A DNA stretch of 64,000 nucleotides from CAYUZU01 sp964448675 (GTDB taxonomy: Bacteria > Planctomycetota > Phycisphaerae > UBA1845 > Fen-1342), in contig CAYUZU010000001.1 of assembly GCA_964448675.1 (NCBI GenBank), forward strand, positions 331,755-395,754, in the 5' to 3' direction. Below, piece by piece: positions 42,007 to 51,882 of the stretch; positions within the stretch are counted from its first letter, which is position 1; each line of letters starts with the position of its first letter. The translations under genes and the position numbers were made by a program. The notes under the pieces are model-generated. The model was not told where the DNA came from and did not search any database. It saw only the letters and a program-made list of their open reading frames with translations.

Positions 42007-45000
42007 CTACGGACAAGCCGTGTTTTGCTGTGCGACGAAGCCGTCGATGTCGCGCCAGTCGACGTGGCCATCGGGGACGTCGATGGCGGTCGGCCCGCCG
42101 ATGTCGCTGTTTTCGAACGGACACGTCGGTGGCGTTCCGTAGACGTTCATGTGCAGCGCGTGCCAGGCCGACACGTTGTCGTTCTGCGCCGCGACAAAGA
42201 AGTCGATGTCGCGCCAGTCGACGTTTCCATTGCAGTTGGCGTCGCCGAGGCAGATCATCGGGTGATACTCGTAGGCGCCGATGTCGATCCGGGGCACACC
42301 GTCGTCGTTGCCGTCGGTGATGCGCGGCTGGCCGGCCACATCGAACAGGTCCGCGGCTGGCTCGCCGGGATCGCCGGCGTCGATGCAGGGCGAGTAGGGC
42401 GTCAGCCGCGGGCTGTAGATGGCGTAGGGCATTCCGGGGTTGGTGACATCAGCGCCGTTGATGGATTCGAGGCCGGCCCACGCCGTGAGTTCGGTGAACG
42501 TGTTTGAGACAATCAGCAGTGTCGGGCCGTTGTCGTCAAGCGTGTTGAGGCTGACGAGCCAGCCGGCGTAGGCATCGGGCACCCACCTGGCATTGTCGTC
42601 GGTCAGCGTCAACCAGCGCGTGTTGGGGTCGTACAGGCCCTCGTCGGTCCAGGTGCCGGTGGGGCCGGCGGCGAAGAGCGGGTCGGCGGCCAGGTTGTGT
42701 GGGACGTCGGGGTCGGGGCCCTCGATGTCGCAATAGGTGACCAGGTCTAATTCGTAGTAAGCACTGCTGGGTCCATTGTGCCAGATGAGGGTGTTGTGCG
42801 CGTCGAGTTCGGCGCTGTCATTGCTAATCGCAGAATTGCCGCCGTTGGTCCAGTTACCAGTGAACGTGCAGCCGACGAAGGTTGCCTGGACCTCGTGGCA
42901 GAGGACGGCGCCCCCCCAATCCGCGCTGTTCGCGATGACGAGCGTGTTCTCGATGGCGACGGGCCCGCACTCGTGCACGAAGAGCCCGGCGGCAGCGCCG
43001 AACGAGACGTTCCCCTCAAAGACGCAGTTCTCGATCACCAGTCCGTCGCCGCCGTAGGCAGACACCGCGCCGTCGCCCCGTTCGCCGTCGTAATGCCAAT
43101 ACCCATCAGTGAGGTTGCCGCGCAAGACGCAGCGGCGAATGGTCGGGCTGCTGTTGCGGCAGTAGATGGCGCTGCCGGAGGCCGCCCGGCCGCGAATGAT
43201 GGTGAGGCCATCGAGGACGGTTTCGGGACCTTCGCCGCCGACGATGAGGAACGCGCGGTGCGGTTCGTTCTCGCTGCCGCCGCAGTCGATGACCGTTTGG
43301 GTGACAACGTCGGGGTTATGCGGCTGGCTGCTGCGGATGGTGACGATGCGGCCGCCGAGCAGGATGTCGCGATTGCCGGGGCCGCTGTAGACGCCGGGCG
43401 ACAGGATGATCTCGTCGCCTTCGTAGCGCTGGGCAACGTCGAGTGCGGCCTGAATCGTAGCCTTGGGGCCGTGGAGTCCGTCGAAGACGGCGGCGCGGCC
43501 GTCCCAGTCGTCATTGCCGTCGGGGGCTACGTAGACCGTGCGAGGTCCGAGGAATGGGCTCGAACTGTAGCGGTACTCGGCTTCGTTGTCGCGGCCGTCG
43601 TTTTCGTGGTCGAGACTGGCGACGGCCGCGGTGGCGCTCCCGAAGTGCTTGTACTCCCACCAGTCGGGCAGGTGATCGCCATCGCTGTCGGCGAACTCGT
43701 CGGCGCCGATGTCCATGAAGCCGGCGTGGACGCGGGCCTCCCGGTCAAGATCCTGGCGGCCGGCGAACACGGCATTCGGGTCGCCCTGGTCGCGTGTAGC
43801 GGCGTCGTACTGGACGTGGACGCCATCCTGCGTCAGCCTCGCATCGCCGGTGACGTTCGTGCCATAGCCGACATCGCCTTCGATCAGGCAGTAGGATGAG
43901 CCAAGCGGGGATCCACCGTAGTAGAAGGCGTTGGAGCCATTCCAGATCAGGCAGTTTGAGAGGAAAAGGGTATCACCATAGTCGCCAAGCACTGCGTCAA
44001 CACGCCGCTCGGCACAGTTCCACGCGAAAGTGCAACCATCGAACGTCCATGCCAAGTCGGCGTAGATGGTGTGGCACGCACCGGCCTCGTTCGCGGCATA
44101 ATTCCGGACAAAGGTGCAGTCACTGAACGTGCCGCCACATTGGTCGTCGGCGAGGATCGCGCCGCCCGAGCCACTCACCGGTTCGGTGTCGGGGCCACCT
44201 TCGGCGATGTTGCCGGTGAACGCGCAGCGCTCGAAATCTGCGTCCCCTTCGGAAATGAAGACGGCGCCTGCATAGCCGCGCACGGCCGCGCGGTTTTCTT
44301 CGAACGTGCAGTCGCGGAACGTGCTCTGGGTTCGATCGAGCCACAGGGCACCGCCGCCGGCCCACCAGCCCAGCGGCGCCGCCGTGTTGCGGCGGAAGTG
44401 GCAGTCTACCACATCGACCGGGCCGGGGCCGAGACACGCCGCGGCGCCGCAGCCGGAGCCGTTATGGAACTCGGTGCAGTGGTTCTGCTCGAAGAGGCAG
44501 TGACGCAGGCGCAGGTCACATTCGTCGAAGTAGATGGCGCCGCCCCAGGTGGCGTGATTGTCGCGGAATACGCAGTATTCGATGGTCCCGCCGGCCTGTG
44601 AGCCCCAGATGGCACCGCCCATCGGGAGGTGGTAGACCGGCGCCGCGCTCAGTTCGAACGGCGCGACGCCGTTGATAATGGTCAGGCCGGCGACGATGGC
44701 GTCGGGCGTCTCGTTGTTGGCGAAGCGAAACGCCCGGTGGCGGTCGTCGGTCGACGCCTGACAATCGATGATGGTGGCAGCGACGATGGCGGCGTCGCGG
44801 GGCTGCAAGCTGCGCACGGTGATGGCTCGGCCGCCGTACTCAATGTCGCGATTGCCCGGACCGCTGTAGCTGCCGGTATGCACGACGACCGTCTCCCCGG
44901 CGTTCGCGGCGTCGACGCCCTCCTGGATCGTATCGAAGGGGTGCGCGGCCGAGCCGTCCTCGGCGGGGTCGCTCACGTTCGGGTCGTCCGGACCGGGGTC

Positions 45001-48000
45001 GCCGGGGGCGTCATTGTCGACGTGGATCCAGGCGGCTTCGCAGGCATCGGGAATGCCGTTGCTGTTGTTGTCCTGGGCGACGCCGCTGACAAGGTCGCAA
45101 TCGTCGGGAATGCCGTTGCCGTTACAGTCGTCGACCTCGCGCTCGGCCACGTCGCAGGCATCGGGCCGGCCGTTGTAGTCGCAATCACTGCTGGTGCCGC
45201 TGGCGATGTCGCACGCATCGGGGATGCCGTTGCCGTTGCAGTCGGGGCTGGTGCCAAAAGCGATGTCGCAATTGTCCGGTGCGCCGTTGTTGTTGCAGTC
45301 GCTGCTGGTACCGGCCGCGATGTCACACTCGTCGGGGATGCCGTTCTCGTTACAGTCGAGGCTGAGCCGGTAAGTGATGTCGCAGTCGTCTGGAGTGCCA
45401 TTCCCGTTGCAATCGGGCTCACACTCGTCGGGGATACCGTTTCCGTTGCAGTCGTAGCTGGCGCCGGCGACGATGTCGCAGATGTCGGGGACGGTGTTGT
45501 TATTGCAGTCGCTGCTGGTGCCGTCGACGATGTCGCAGATATCCGGCGCGCCGTTCGCGTTGCAGTCCACGCTGAAGCCATCGGCAATATCGCAATCATC
45601 GGGGACGCCGTTGGCATTGCAGTCGGAGACCAGCCCGCTCAGTGCTTCGCATGTATCCGCCAGGCGGTTGCCGTTGCAGTCGATGGGCACGGCACCGTTG
45701 AATTCGTAGGCACCGATGTCGACAACGGGCGGATCACCGACGCCGCCGTCAGGCGTGTTCGGATCGTCGGCGCGGCGCAGCCGACCATCGAGGTCGAACC
45801 AGCAGCCGCTGACCAGCGTGTTGTCGCCGGCATCGACGCAGGGGGAGCCGGAGAGAAGACGGTAGTTGTTGTCGTGCCAGGTGGTTGGGTCGTCGTCCGG
45901 ACCATCGGCATCGGCGAAGAGCGGGTCGCCGTCGAGTGTCTCGAAGCAGGCGGCGACGGCGAGACCGGGGGCGAAGTCGTCTGGCGCGTTTCCCCAGACA
46001 ATGCAGTTGGCGATCATGGCGCCGGCCGCGCCGCTGTAGCCGCCGCCCGGTGACGCCCCACTGTTCGTGTTGCCGACGATGGTGCAATTGAACACCCGGC
46101 AGTTCGCGGATTCCGTTCGCACGCCGGAACCGGTGATCGCCGTGTTTCCGACGACCAGCGAGTCGGCAAGGACGGCTTCGTCATAGAGCACCACGCCGCC
46201 GCCGTTGCCGTCGCGGTAGTTGTCGGCGATGACACAGTTGCTGACCACCGCGGAGCCGGATGCCGCGATGCCGTTCAGCCCGTTGCCGCTGGCCTCGCAA
46301 AAGAGCACGCGGCCGGCGTCAATGTCAATGCCACGCAGGCTGCAGCTTTGAACTTGACAGTTCTCGACCAGCGGGTCGCCGCCGCGAACGTATATGCCGT
46401 AGCCGGTATTCTCTGTGAATGTGCAATCACGGATGACGTGGTCGGCATCTTCGAGGCGGAGAATGGGATTCGGCAAGTACCCGTCGGCGTGATTCTGGCT
46501 GAACGCGCAATCCTGCATAACGCTTGAGGCATCCGACAGGTACGCACCGGCGGTATTCGACGCCGTGTTGTTAACGAACGCGCAGTACGATATCTCCAGC
46601 GCGCCATGCGAGGCACAGACCCCACCGCCGATTACGGCGTAATTGTCATGAAAGGCGCAGTTGCGGATGGTTGCGTTCGCGTAGTAGAGGTAGAGCCCAC
46701 CGCCCAGACGACGGCGACTTGACCCATTGGCGTTGCCGCCGGTGATCGTGCAACCGTCGATGAGCGTATCGAGCGACGTGTCCTCCAGGTACACGACGTG
46801 GTAGGCCTCGGTCGTATCCAGTTGGCCGGAGAGTTCGGTCTCGAATGTGGCGATGTCACGTGCGTTCGGGTCCGTGGCGCCGTACCCGGCGAAGCCGCCC
46901 AGCAGATGCACGCCGGTGCGCAGCGTGAAGCTCATGTCTCGATGGTTCGGCGTGACCAGCCCGGCCTCGTCCAGGTCCGGCCGATACGTGCCCTGGCCGA
47001 CATGCACCACGTCATCGGCATAGGCGTTGTGCAGGGCATCCTGCAAGTAGCGATAGGCCGTCCCCCACGAGCGGCCGTCGCCGCCGGGCGGAGCGTTGTC
47101 GTCGACATAGATAATGCCTGCGCCGAGCACCACCACCCACGCTTCTTCAACCCCCGCCGGATTGATGCCATTGCCAGCGATGACCCGGCCGCTATCGGAA
47201 ACGCTAACGGCCTCCGAAAGGGTCCACCCGCTGAGATCGAGGCCGTATTCGGCCGTCAGCATTGCGGCGAGGTCGCGCGTGCCGTTCACCGGGTCCCAGA
47301 TGGCGGCCCGCGTGCCGGCGTCGTCGCGGAGTGTACCCACGATCACCGAACCGTCATACGATGCATCATGCGCCGCGTTGGCCCCACCGCCCAAGGCAAC
47401 CATACCGCCAGAGGACGTCCAGCGGAATGCCGAAGAACCATCGCTGGCGGTGCCTGTGCCCACGATCGTGCTGCCATCGCCAGAGATACCCCATGTACGG
47501 CTCCAGGTTGTGCTGCCAGGCAGGTCCCCAATGCTCACGAGCCCCGAACTGGGCGTCCAACGGCAGGCGACGTTGCCTTCGCCGCCGTGGCTGAAAGCCG
47601 CGACCACGTTTCCGTCTGCCGAGACAGCGACGGCGTGACAGTTGAATGAGCCGCCGGCGAGGTCACCAAGCCCGGTCATGCCGCTGCCGGCAACCCAGCG
47701 AAAGCCCTCGATCGCACCGCCCAGGCCGCCGTAGCCGATCGAGTCGCCGACGACCACGCCGCCGTCGGCATTCACGCCTGTGGCGCTGCTGGAGAAGTCG
47801 TTGCCTGGCAAGTCGCCGAGCCCGTACCACCCGCCGGTACTGCGGAAGTAGCGAAACGCCTCGTTCCCGCGCGACGAACGGCTGACGCCGACGATGCAGT
47901 TGCCGTCGGCGGAGACTGCACGCGCCCGGCTGGAGAAACTGCCGCCGGCGAGGTCGCCGATCCCGACGATTCCGGTCTCACGTGTCCAGTAGAACGCCTC

Positions 48001-48192
48001 GGTGCCGTTGTCTGAATCACTGGTGCCGACGACGGTGGTGCCGTCGGCCGAGACCCCGCCGACTTCGCTCCAGTCTTCGCCCCCGGGCAGGTCGCCAAGG
48101 GCGAGGAATTCCGCGACCTGGGCCCGTGCCTGGCTGGTGCCGAGCAGACAGAGTGAGATCGCAGACACAGCCAAGTGGCGGTACGACAGCAT
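42007..48192 (-). CDS. Giant exported protein: HAF-type repeats, beta-helix regions, Asp/Asn/Cys repeats and dockerin-like end
   Basis: This 2,061-residue protein begins with a signal peptide (LAVSAISLCLLGTSQARAQ). Residues 25-330 hold repeats of the extracellular HAF type (FYWTRETGIVGIGDLAGGSF; AVSADGNCIVGVS). Next is a first right-handed beta-helix region with pectate-lyase-like rungs (CTITGGNANGSS; VIRDCTFTENTGYGIYV). A run of 12 repeats of about 19 residues follows (DCNGNGIPDxCDIxxGTSS), encoded near 45034-45682 and likely calcium-binding. Then comes a second long beta-helix region and a terminal dockerin-like module with two WRDID units. The start at ATG 48192 has GGAGAGGGAGG upstream. 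It is probably a surface or secreted adhesin-like or polysaccharide-interacting protein; enzyme activity is not evident. Confidence 0.88.
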   Translation of the reverse strand: MLSYRHLAVSAISLCLLGTSQARAQVAEFLALGDLPGGEDWSEVGGVSADGTTVVGTSDSDNGTEAFYWTRETGIVGIGDLAGGSFSSRARAVSADGNCIVGVSRSSRGNEAFRYFRSTGGWYGLGDLPGNDFSSSATGVNADGGVVVGDSIGYGGLGGAIEGFRWVAGSGMTGLGDLAGGSFNCHAVAVSADGNVVAAFSHGGEGNVACRWTPSSGLVSIGDLPGSTTWSRTWGISGDGSTIVGTGTASDGSSAFRWTSSGGMVALGGGANAAHDASYDGSVIVGTLRDDAGTRAAIWDPVNGTRDLAAMLTAEYGLDLSGWTLSEAVSVSDSGRVIAGNGINPAGVEEAWVVVLGAGIIYVDDNAPPGGDGRSWGTAYRYLQDALHNAYADDVVHVGQGTYRPDLDEAGLVTPNHRDMSFTLRTGVHLLGGFAGYGATDPNARDIATFETELSGQLDTTEAYHVVYLEDTSLDTLIDGCTITGGNANGSSRRRLGGGLYLYYANATIRNCAFHDNYAVIGGGVCASHGALEISYCAFVNNTASNTAGAYLSDASSVMQDCAFSQNHADGYLPNPILRLEDADHVIRDCTFTENTGYGIYVRGGDPLVENCQVQSCSLRGIDIDAGRVLFCEASGNGLNGIAASGSAVVSNCVIADNYRDGNGGGVVLYDEAVLADSLVVGNTAITGSGVRTESANCRVFNCTIVGNTNSGASPGGGYSGAAGAMIANCIVWGNAPDDFAPGLAVAACFETLDGDPLFADADGPDDDPTTWHDNNYRLLSGSPCVDAGDNTLVSGCWFDLDGRLRRADDPNTPDGGVGDPPVVDIGAYEFNGAVPIDCNGNRLADTCEALSGLVSDCNANGVPDDCDIADGFSVDCNANGAPDICDIVDGTSSDCNNNTVPDICDIVAGASYDCNGNGIPDECEPDCNGNGTPDDCDITYRLSLDCNENGIPDECDIAAGTSSDCNNNGAPDNCDIAFGTSPDCNGNGIPDACDIASGTSSDCDYNGRPDACDVAEREVDDCNGNGIPDDCDLVSGVAQDNNSNGIPDACEAAWIHVDNDAPGDPGPDDPNVSDPAEDGSAAHPFDTIQEGVDAANAGETVVVHTGSYSGPGNRDIEYGGRAITVRSLQPRDAAIVAATIIDCQASTDDRHRAFRFANNETPDAIVAGLTIINGVAPFELSAAPVYHLPMGGAIWGSQAGGTIEYCVFRDNHATWGGAIYFDECDLRLRHCLFEQNHCTEFHNGSGCGAAACLGPGPVDVVDCHFRRNTAAPLGWWAGGGALWLDRTQSTFRDCTFEENRAAVRGYAGAVFISEGDADFERCAFTGNIAEGGPDTEPVSGSGGAILADDQCGGTFSDCTFVRNYAANEAGACHTIYADLAWTFDGCTFAWNCAERRVDAVLGDYGDTLFLSNCLIWNGSNAFYYGGSPLGSSYCLIEGDVGYGTNVTGDARLTQDGVHVQYDAATRDQGDPNAVFAGRQDLDREARVHAGFMDIGADEFADSDGDHLPDWWEYKHFGSATAAVASLDHENDGRDNEAEYRYSSSPFLGPRTVYVAPDGNDDWDGRAAVFDGLHGPKATIQAALDVAQRYEGDEIILSPGVYSGPGNRDILLGGRIVTIRSSQPHNPDVVTQTVIDCGGSENEPHRAFLIVGGEGPETVLDGLTIIRGRAASGSAIYCRNSSPTIRRCVLRGNLTDGYWHYDGERGDGAVSAYGGDGLVIENCVFEGNVSFGAAAGLFVHECGPVAIENTLVIANSADWGGAVLCHEVQATFVGCTFTGNWTNGGNSAISNDSAELDAHNTLIWHNGPSSAYYELDLVTYCDIEGPDPDVPHNLAADPLFAAGPTGTWTDEGLYDPNTRWLTLTDDNARWVPDAYAGWLVSLNTLDDNGPTLLIVSNTFTELTAWAGLESINGADVTNPGMPYAIYSPRLTPYSPCIDAGDPGEPAADLFDVAGQPRITDGNDDGVPRIDIGAYEYHPMICLGDANCNGNVDWRDIDFFVAAQNDNVSAWHALHMNVYGTPPTCPFENSDIGGPTAIDVPDGHVDWRDIDGFVAQQNTACP
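42032..42253. repeat. 222-bp dockerin repeat, copy B
   Basis: Identical to 39596-39817. It encodes the C-terminal dockerin-like module of the giant protein, except for its last few residues. Confidence 0.95.
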
Positions 48193-48290
48193 GGGATTCC
48201 CTCCCTCTCCTTTGGCGGTCGAATCGGGTGACGACCGATGCAGCACTGCGGACCGAATTGCGGGGTGGGGACAGGTCAGTCGGACGCGGA

Positions 48291-48315
48291 CCCCTCCAAT
48301 CGCAAACTGGAGGGG
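48291..48315 (-). terminator. Hairpin downstream of the lipase-like gene
   Basis: CCCCTCCA (48291-48298) and TGGAGGGG (48308-48315) pair perfectly around a nine-base loop, 28 bp after the stop of the minus-strand gene at 48343 and about 100 bp before the next start. No T-run follows. Confidence 0.5.
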
Positions 48316-48342
48316 CGCACGTCCGATGCTCTCAATCACTGC

Positions 48343-51300
48343 TCATTGCATCTCGCCGGTGTATGTCTGCTGCATGAAGCACAGGTCCCTCAGATCGACG
48401 TCGCCATCACCATCCAGATCAGCATCGACACAGCCGGCGCCCGGTGACCCTCCTGGAGCGGTCATGCAGGCGCTAAACTGACTGAAGTCACTCGCGCCAA
48501 TATCACCATCACCATCGAGGTCACCCTCGCGCAGCCCGTAAACGCGGATGTTATCAATCAGTAGGCCACCGCCGGGTTCGCCGTCGGTGCGCAACACGAA
48601 GTTCAGTCGCGCGGTCGTTCCGGCCACGTCTCCCAAGTACACCAGTGTGCTTGTACTGAGATGGCCTATCGCCAACGTAGTACTCGCAGCATCGAAGTGA
48701 ACGATCTGGTCGTTCACGTACACCGTGAGCGACTCGTCACCACGCGGTTCCAGGAACATGTAGTCGAAGGTAAGTGCCACGACGTCAGCCTGCCATTCGA
48801 TGTCAGCGAAGAACGAGGCCTCGCCAACCTCCTGCATGAGAACAACGCGATTCGCCGGGTCATCGGGGTCAGCCCCGTCGACGAGAAGTGCGTTCGAGCC
48901 TGACCACAAATTCGCGCTGTCGAACGGTTCCTCCAACCGAAGAGACATGGCGTCGGTTTCTGTTCGGCTCAGCTCGCGCGCGGCGACATCAAGTCGGCCG
49001 GTCGTGAACTGGTAGACGCTGCTGTCGCTTTCCTGAAAAACGCCGGTCGGGAAGCCACCAGGATCCAGCAGGCTCTTTGGTTGGCCGTTGAAGTAGACAG
49101 AGCCGAGGCCGCTACCGGGATTCCAGACGCCTGGAGGGTACCAGCCCTCGCTCGTCGGACACTGGCTTGCATCATCCGGGCCACTTATCCAACGGTGCCC
49201 GTCTTTGAATAGCGGTTTGTGAGCGCAACTGAGCAAAACCTCGGTCGCGCCGCTCGCCGCATGACCGCCAAAGCCGATGCAGCCCCACGGATAGTAGAAG
49301 ACCGCCGCCCGCTCGACTGACGACGGGACAGTGTGTCGAGCAGTATTGATAAGGAGCGCTGGAAGTTGCGGCGTATCGAGCGTCGTCACCGAATCTGCCG
49401 GGTAGCCAAGTTGGCTCATCTTCTGTGCCGCTCGCCCGACAACGCCACCACCATGCGAATGGCCGATGAGGTGCAGCTCACTTCCCAGAGAACCATGGAG
49501 TTGAAGCTGTCCTGCCAGTGCCTCACCCAAGATGTTCCCCTGGGTCGCTGCATTCAGCCCAGATCGGAATGCGTCCAGCCACACCTGGCTTGTATAGCGC
49601 ACGAACCAAGGGTGATCGACCAACGAACGGAGGATGTCGAGTGTGTTAATTGTGTTGGGATCACCGTCCGGGTTAGCGCTCCCGGCCCAATCCCATGCGA
49701 GGATGTTGGCACTCGGTGCCGCCTCCGCAATGGCGCAGCCAACTGACGACATGGCAGGGTGGCTCGCGTCGGCAAGGTTGCCGTCCCAGCCATGCGCGAG
49801 GATGTACGTTGGCTCATTGACCAATAAGGAAATCGGCCCGCCCGGATCCACGAAACGGCCAGTTCCGTCATCCCACACCCAGAGCCGGGCCAATTCAACC
49901 TCCACGGAGGGAACGTCCTCACCGTATTGGCACTGATCCTCCCACGCCGCAGGAGCGCTTGTCAGCCAAGGGTCGTACAGCACGCCAGCTGATACCGCCG
50001 TTCCAGTACCCGTACCGGCGCCAGATGGTCCCGATGTGCTGTCCCACCAGCACCACCGGGCGTCAACGATGCCCGAGCCTGTGTTCTCGACCCCATAATC
50101 CGATTGGCCGATGAAGCCGCACAAGTAGGCGACAGCTTGACCGGTGCCGGATAGCCGAAGCCCCTTGCCGCCTCCAAGAAACGCTGTTCCCGAAGCCCGA
50201 AGGAAGCCCGACTGCACCGAGGCTTGAAGCAGGAAGCCGCCGTTCACCCTGACGTTGTTACTTTCAACTAGCAGAATGGGCTCACTTCCACCATCACTGG
50301 CCTCAAACGTGCAGTTGGTCAGCGTGCCGGAACTGTCGTCACTGGGATCGTCGGATGTGTTGTCGTCGTAGTAGATGATGTTGTAGTCGTTGGAGCCGGC
50401 GTAGAAACTCGCAAAGGTCACACCCGTGGCATTCAGCTGCCCCTCTACCCGAATGTAGCGGGAATAGGAGCTCTCACGCAGGACGCTCTCGACACGCACA
50501 CCTGGATCGATCGTCAGCACGATCAGCGGATCATACTGGCCATTGCCATTGCCGTCGGTGTACGGCTCACCCCAGTCCCACTGACCATTGCCGTCCGTCG
50601 GCTCCGGAATCCCATCGCCATCGTTGTCGGTGAACGTCTCGTGATGGTTGACGGTTACAACGCCATCGATCACATACGCCGCGATCCCATCGATGACCGG
50701 CCAGGTGGTGCCACCATCCATCGTGCCGCTGACGAAGATGCGCGTATCGCCACCGAATGTGAAGTTGTTGCCGGAAAAGCCATCGAAGCCAACGTCGCCA
50801 ATCGCATCAATCGGATCGGGCTCGGGGAATGTCACCCCCGTCACGGTTGGCCAGGTGTCATCGACAACCAGCCGGAGCACCGTGCCGCCCGAGACCGTCA
50901 CCTGAGGCGACTCAATCTCCAAGATCGGAACGCTGCCGGCATAGCTGGCCTCAAACGTGCAGTTGGTCAGCGTGCCGGAACTGTCGTCACTGGGATCGTN
51001 NNNNNNNNNNNNNNNNNNNNNNNNNNNNNNNNNNNNNNNNNNNNNNNNNNNNNNNNNNNNNNNNNNNNNNNNNNNNNNNNNNNNNNNNNNNNNNNNNNNC
51101 GGATGTGTTGTCGTCGTAGCGGATGATCGTATGATCGCTCGCAGACGACCTATAACTCGCAAACGTTGCGCCGCTGGCGTTAAGCTGTCCGTCTACGACG
51201 ATCTGATAACCCGAACTCTCAACGCGCACGCCTGGATCAATCGTTAGTACGAGTAGCGAGTCGTAGGTGCCGTTCCCGTTGTAATCCGTGAACTGCTCGC

Positions 51301-51571
51301 CCGGATCCCATTGACCGTTGCCGTCGGTCGGGTCCGAGATCCCGTCACCGTCGTTGTCCGTGAATGGTTCATGATGAGGCACAGTAACGGTCGAGATGAT
51401 GTTGTAGGGGCTCCCCTCGACGGTCCAGTGATAATCAGCCGCACCATCGTTGAGGGTACCGCTGACGTTTGTCTGTGCGTATGCGCCGGCCGGCAGCAAC
51501 AGCATTCCGCACCAGACAAGTGCAGATAGATATCCAAGGCGACCACGATACTGCCTGTAAGGTTTTCGCAC
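48343..51571 (-). CDS. Exported lipase-fold protein with internal repeats and dockerin-like end (contains assembly gap)
   Basis: It starts at GTG 51571 with GGAGGGAGG upstream and a signal peptide (LSALVWCGMLLLPAGAYAQ). The N-terminal part has at least two long repeats, each with NDGDGI(S/P)(D/E)PTDGNGQWD, VLTIDPGVRVES and YDDNTSDDPSDDSSGTLTNC. An alpha/beta-hydrolase domain follows: ILAHGWDGNLADA, ILAWDWAGSANPDG and the nucleophile elbow LHLIGHSHGGGVVG, as in lipases. Then come a jelly-roll-like region and a dockerin-like end (DLDGDGDIGASDFSQF, DLDGDGDVDLRDLCFM). The 100 N at 51000-51099 break the frame as written; without them the two parts join in frame as 1,042 residues. Confidence 0.85.
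51000..51099. other. Assembly gap of 100 N inside a coding repeat
   Basis: The flanks GGGATCGT and CGGATGTG are adjacent in the second copy of the same repeat (about 50343-50360). Removing the gap restores the reading frame exactly (3,129 bp in total). So the gap stands for zero bases or for whole repeat units. Confidence 0.9.
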
Positions 51572-51882
51572 GGTTCAGCCTCCCTCCAATGTGACCATGT
51601 CACGAACGCCCGGCGGCGATCAGTTCTGTACTTGCTGGATGTGAGACAAGGCAGTGGCTCGCGCGGGAAGATTCCCCCGCTCAAGATGCGGATTGCAGGT
51701 CTCCATCACCCCACTTACCACAAGATAACGCTTGGCCGAGCTGCGTGCAAGTTGCTCGGGGTGGCAAAGCGACCACTTTCGCCGTCCCGATGGCCACGAG
51801 ACGGACGTCAAGCTGATAGCGGCACGTCGGCGACGTGGGATCGGTCGTCAGTCTTAGCACGGTCGCATCGCCCGCATCGTAG
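51572..51882. other. 311-bp intergenic stretch upstream of the lipase-like gene
   Basis: No gene is seen. It should hold the promoter of the minus-strand lipase-like gene, but no clear -35/-10 pair could be picked. The IS remnant begins at its right edge. Confidence 0.4.

Noticed and set aside
45034..45682. 57-bp periodic DNA as a possible CRISPR-like array
   Set aside because: The period follows 19-residue coding repeats in an intact frame; there are no uniform repeats with unique spacers.
46798..47649. 283-codon + strand frame inside the giant gene
   Set aside because: Antisense to the beta-helix protein and without any recognisable domain.
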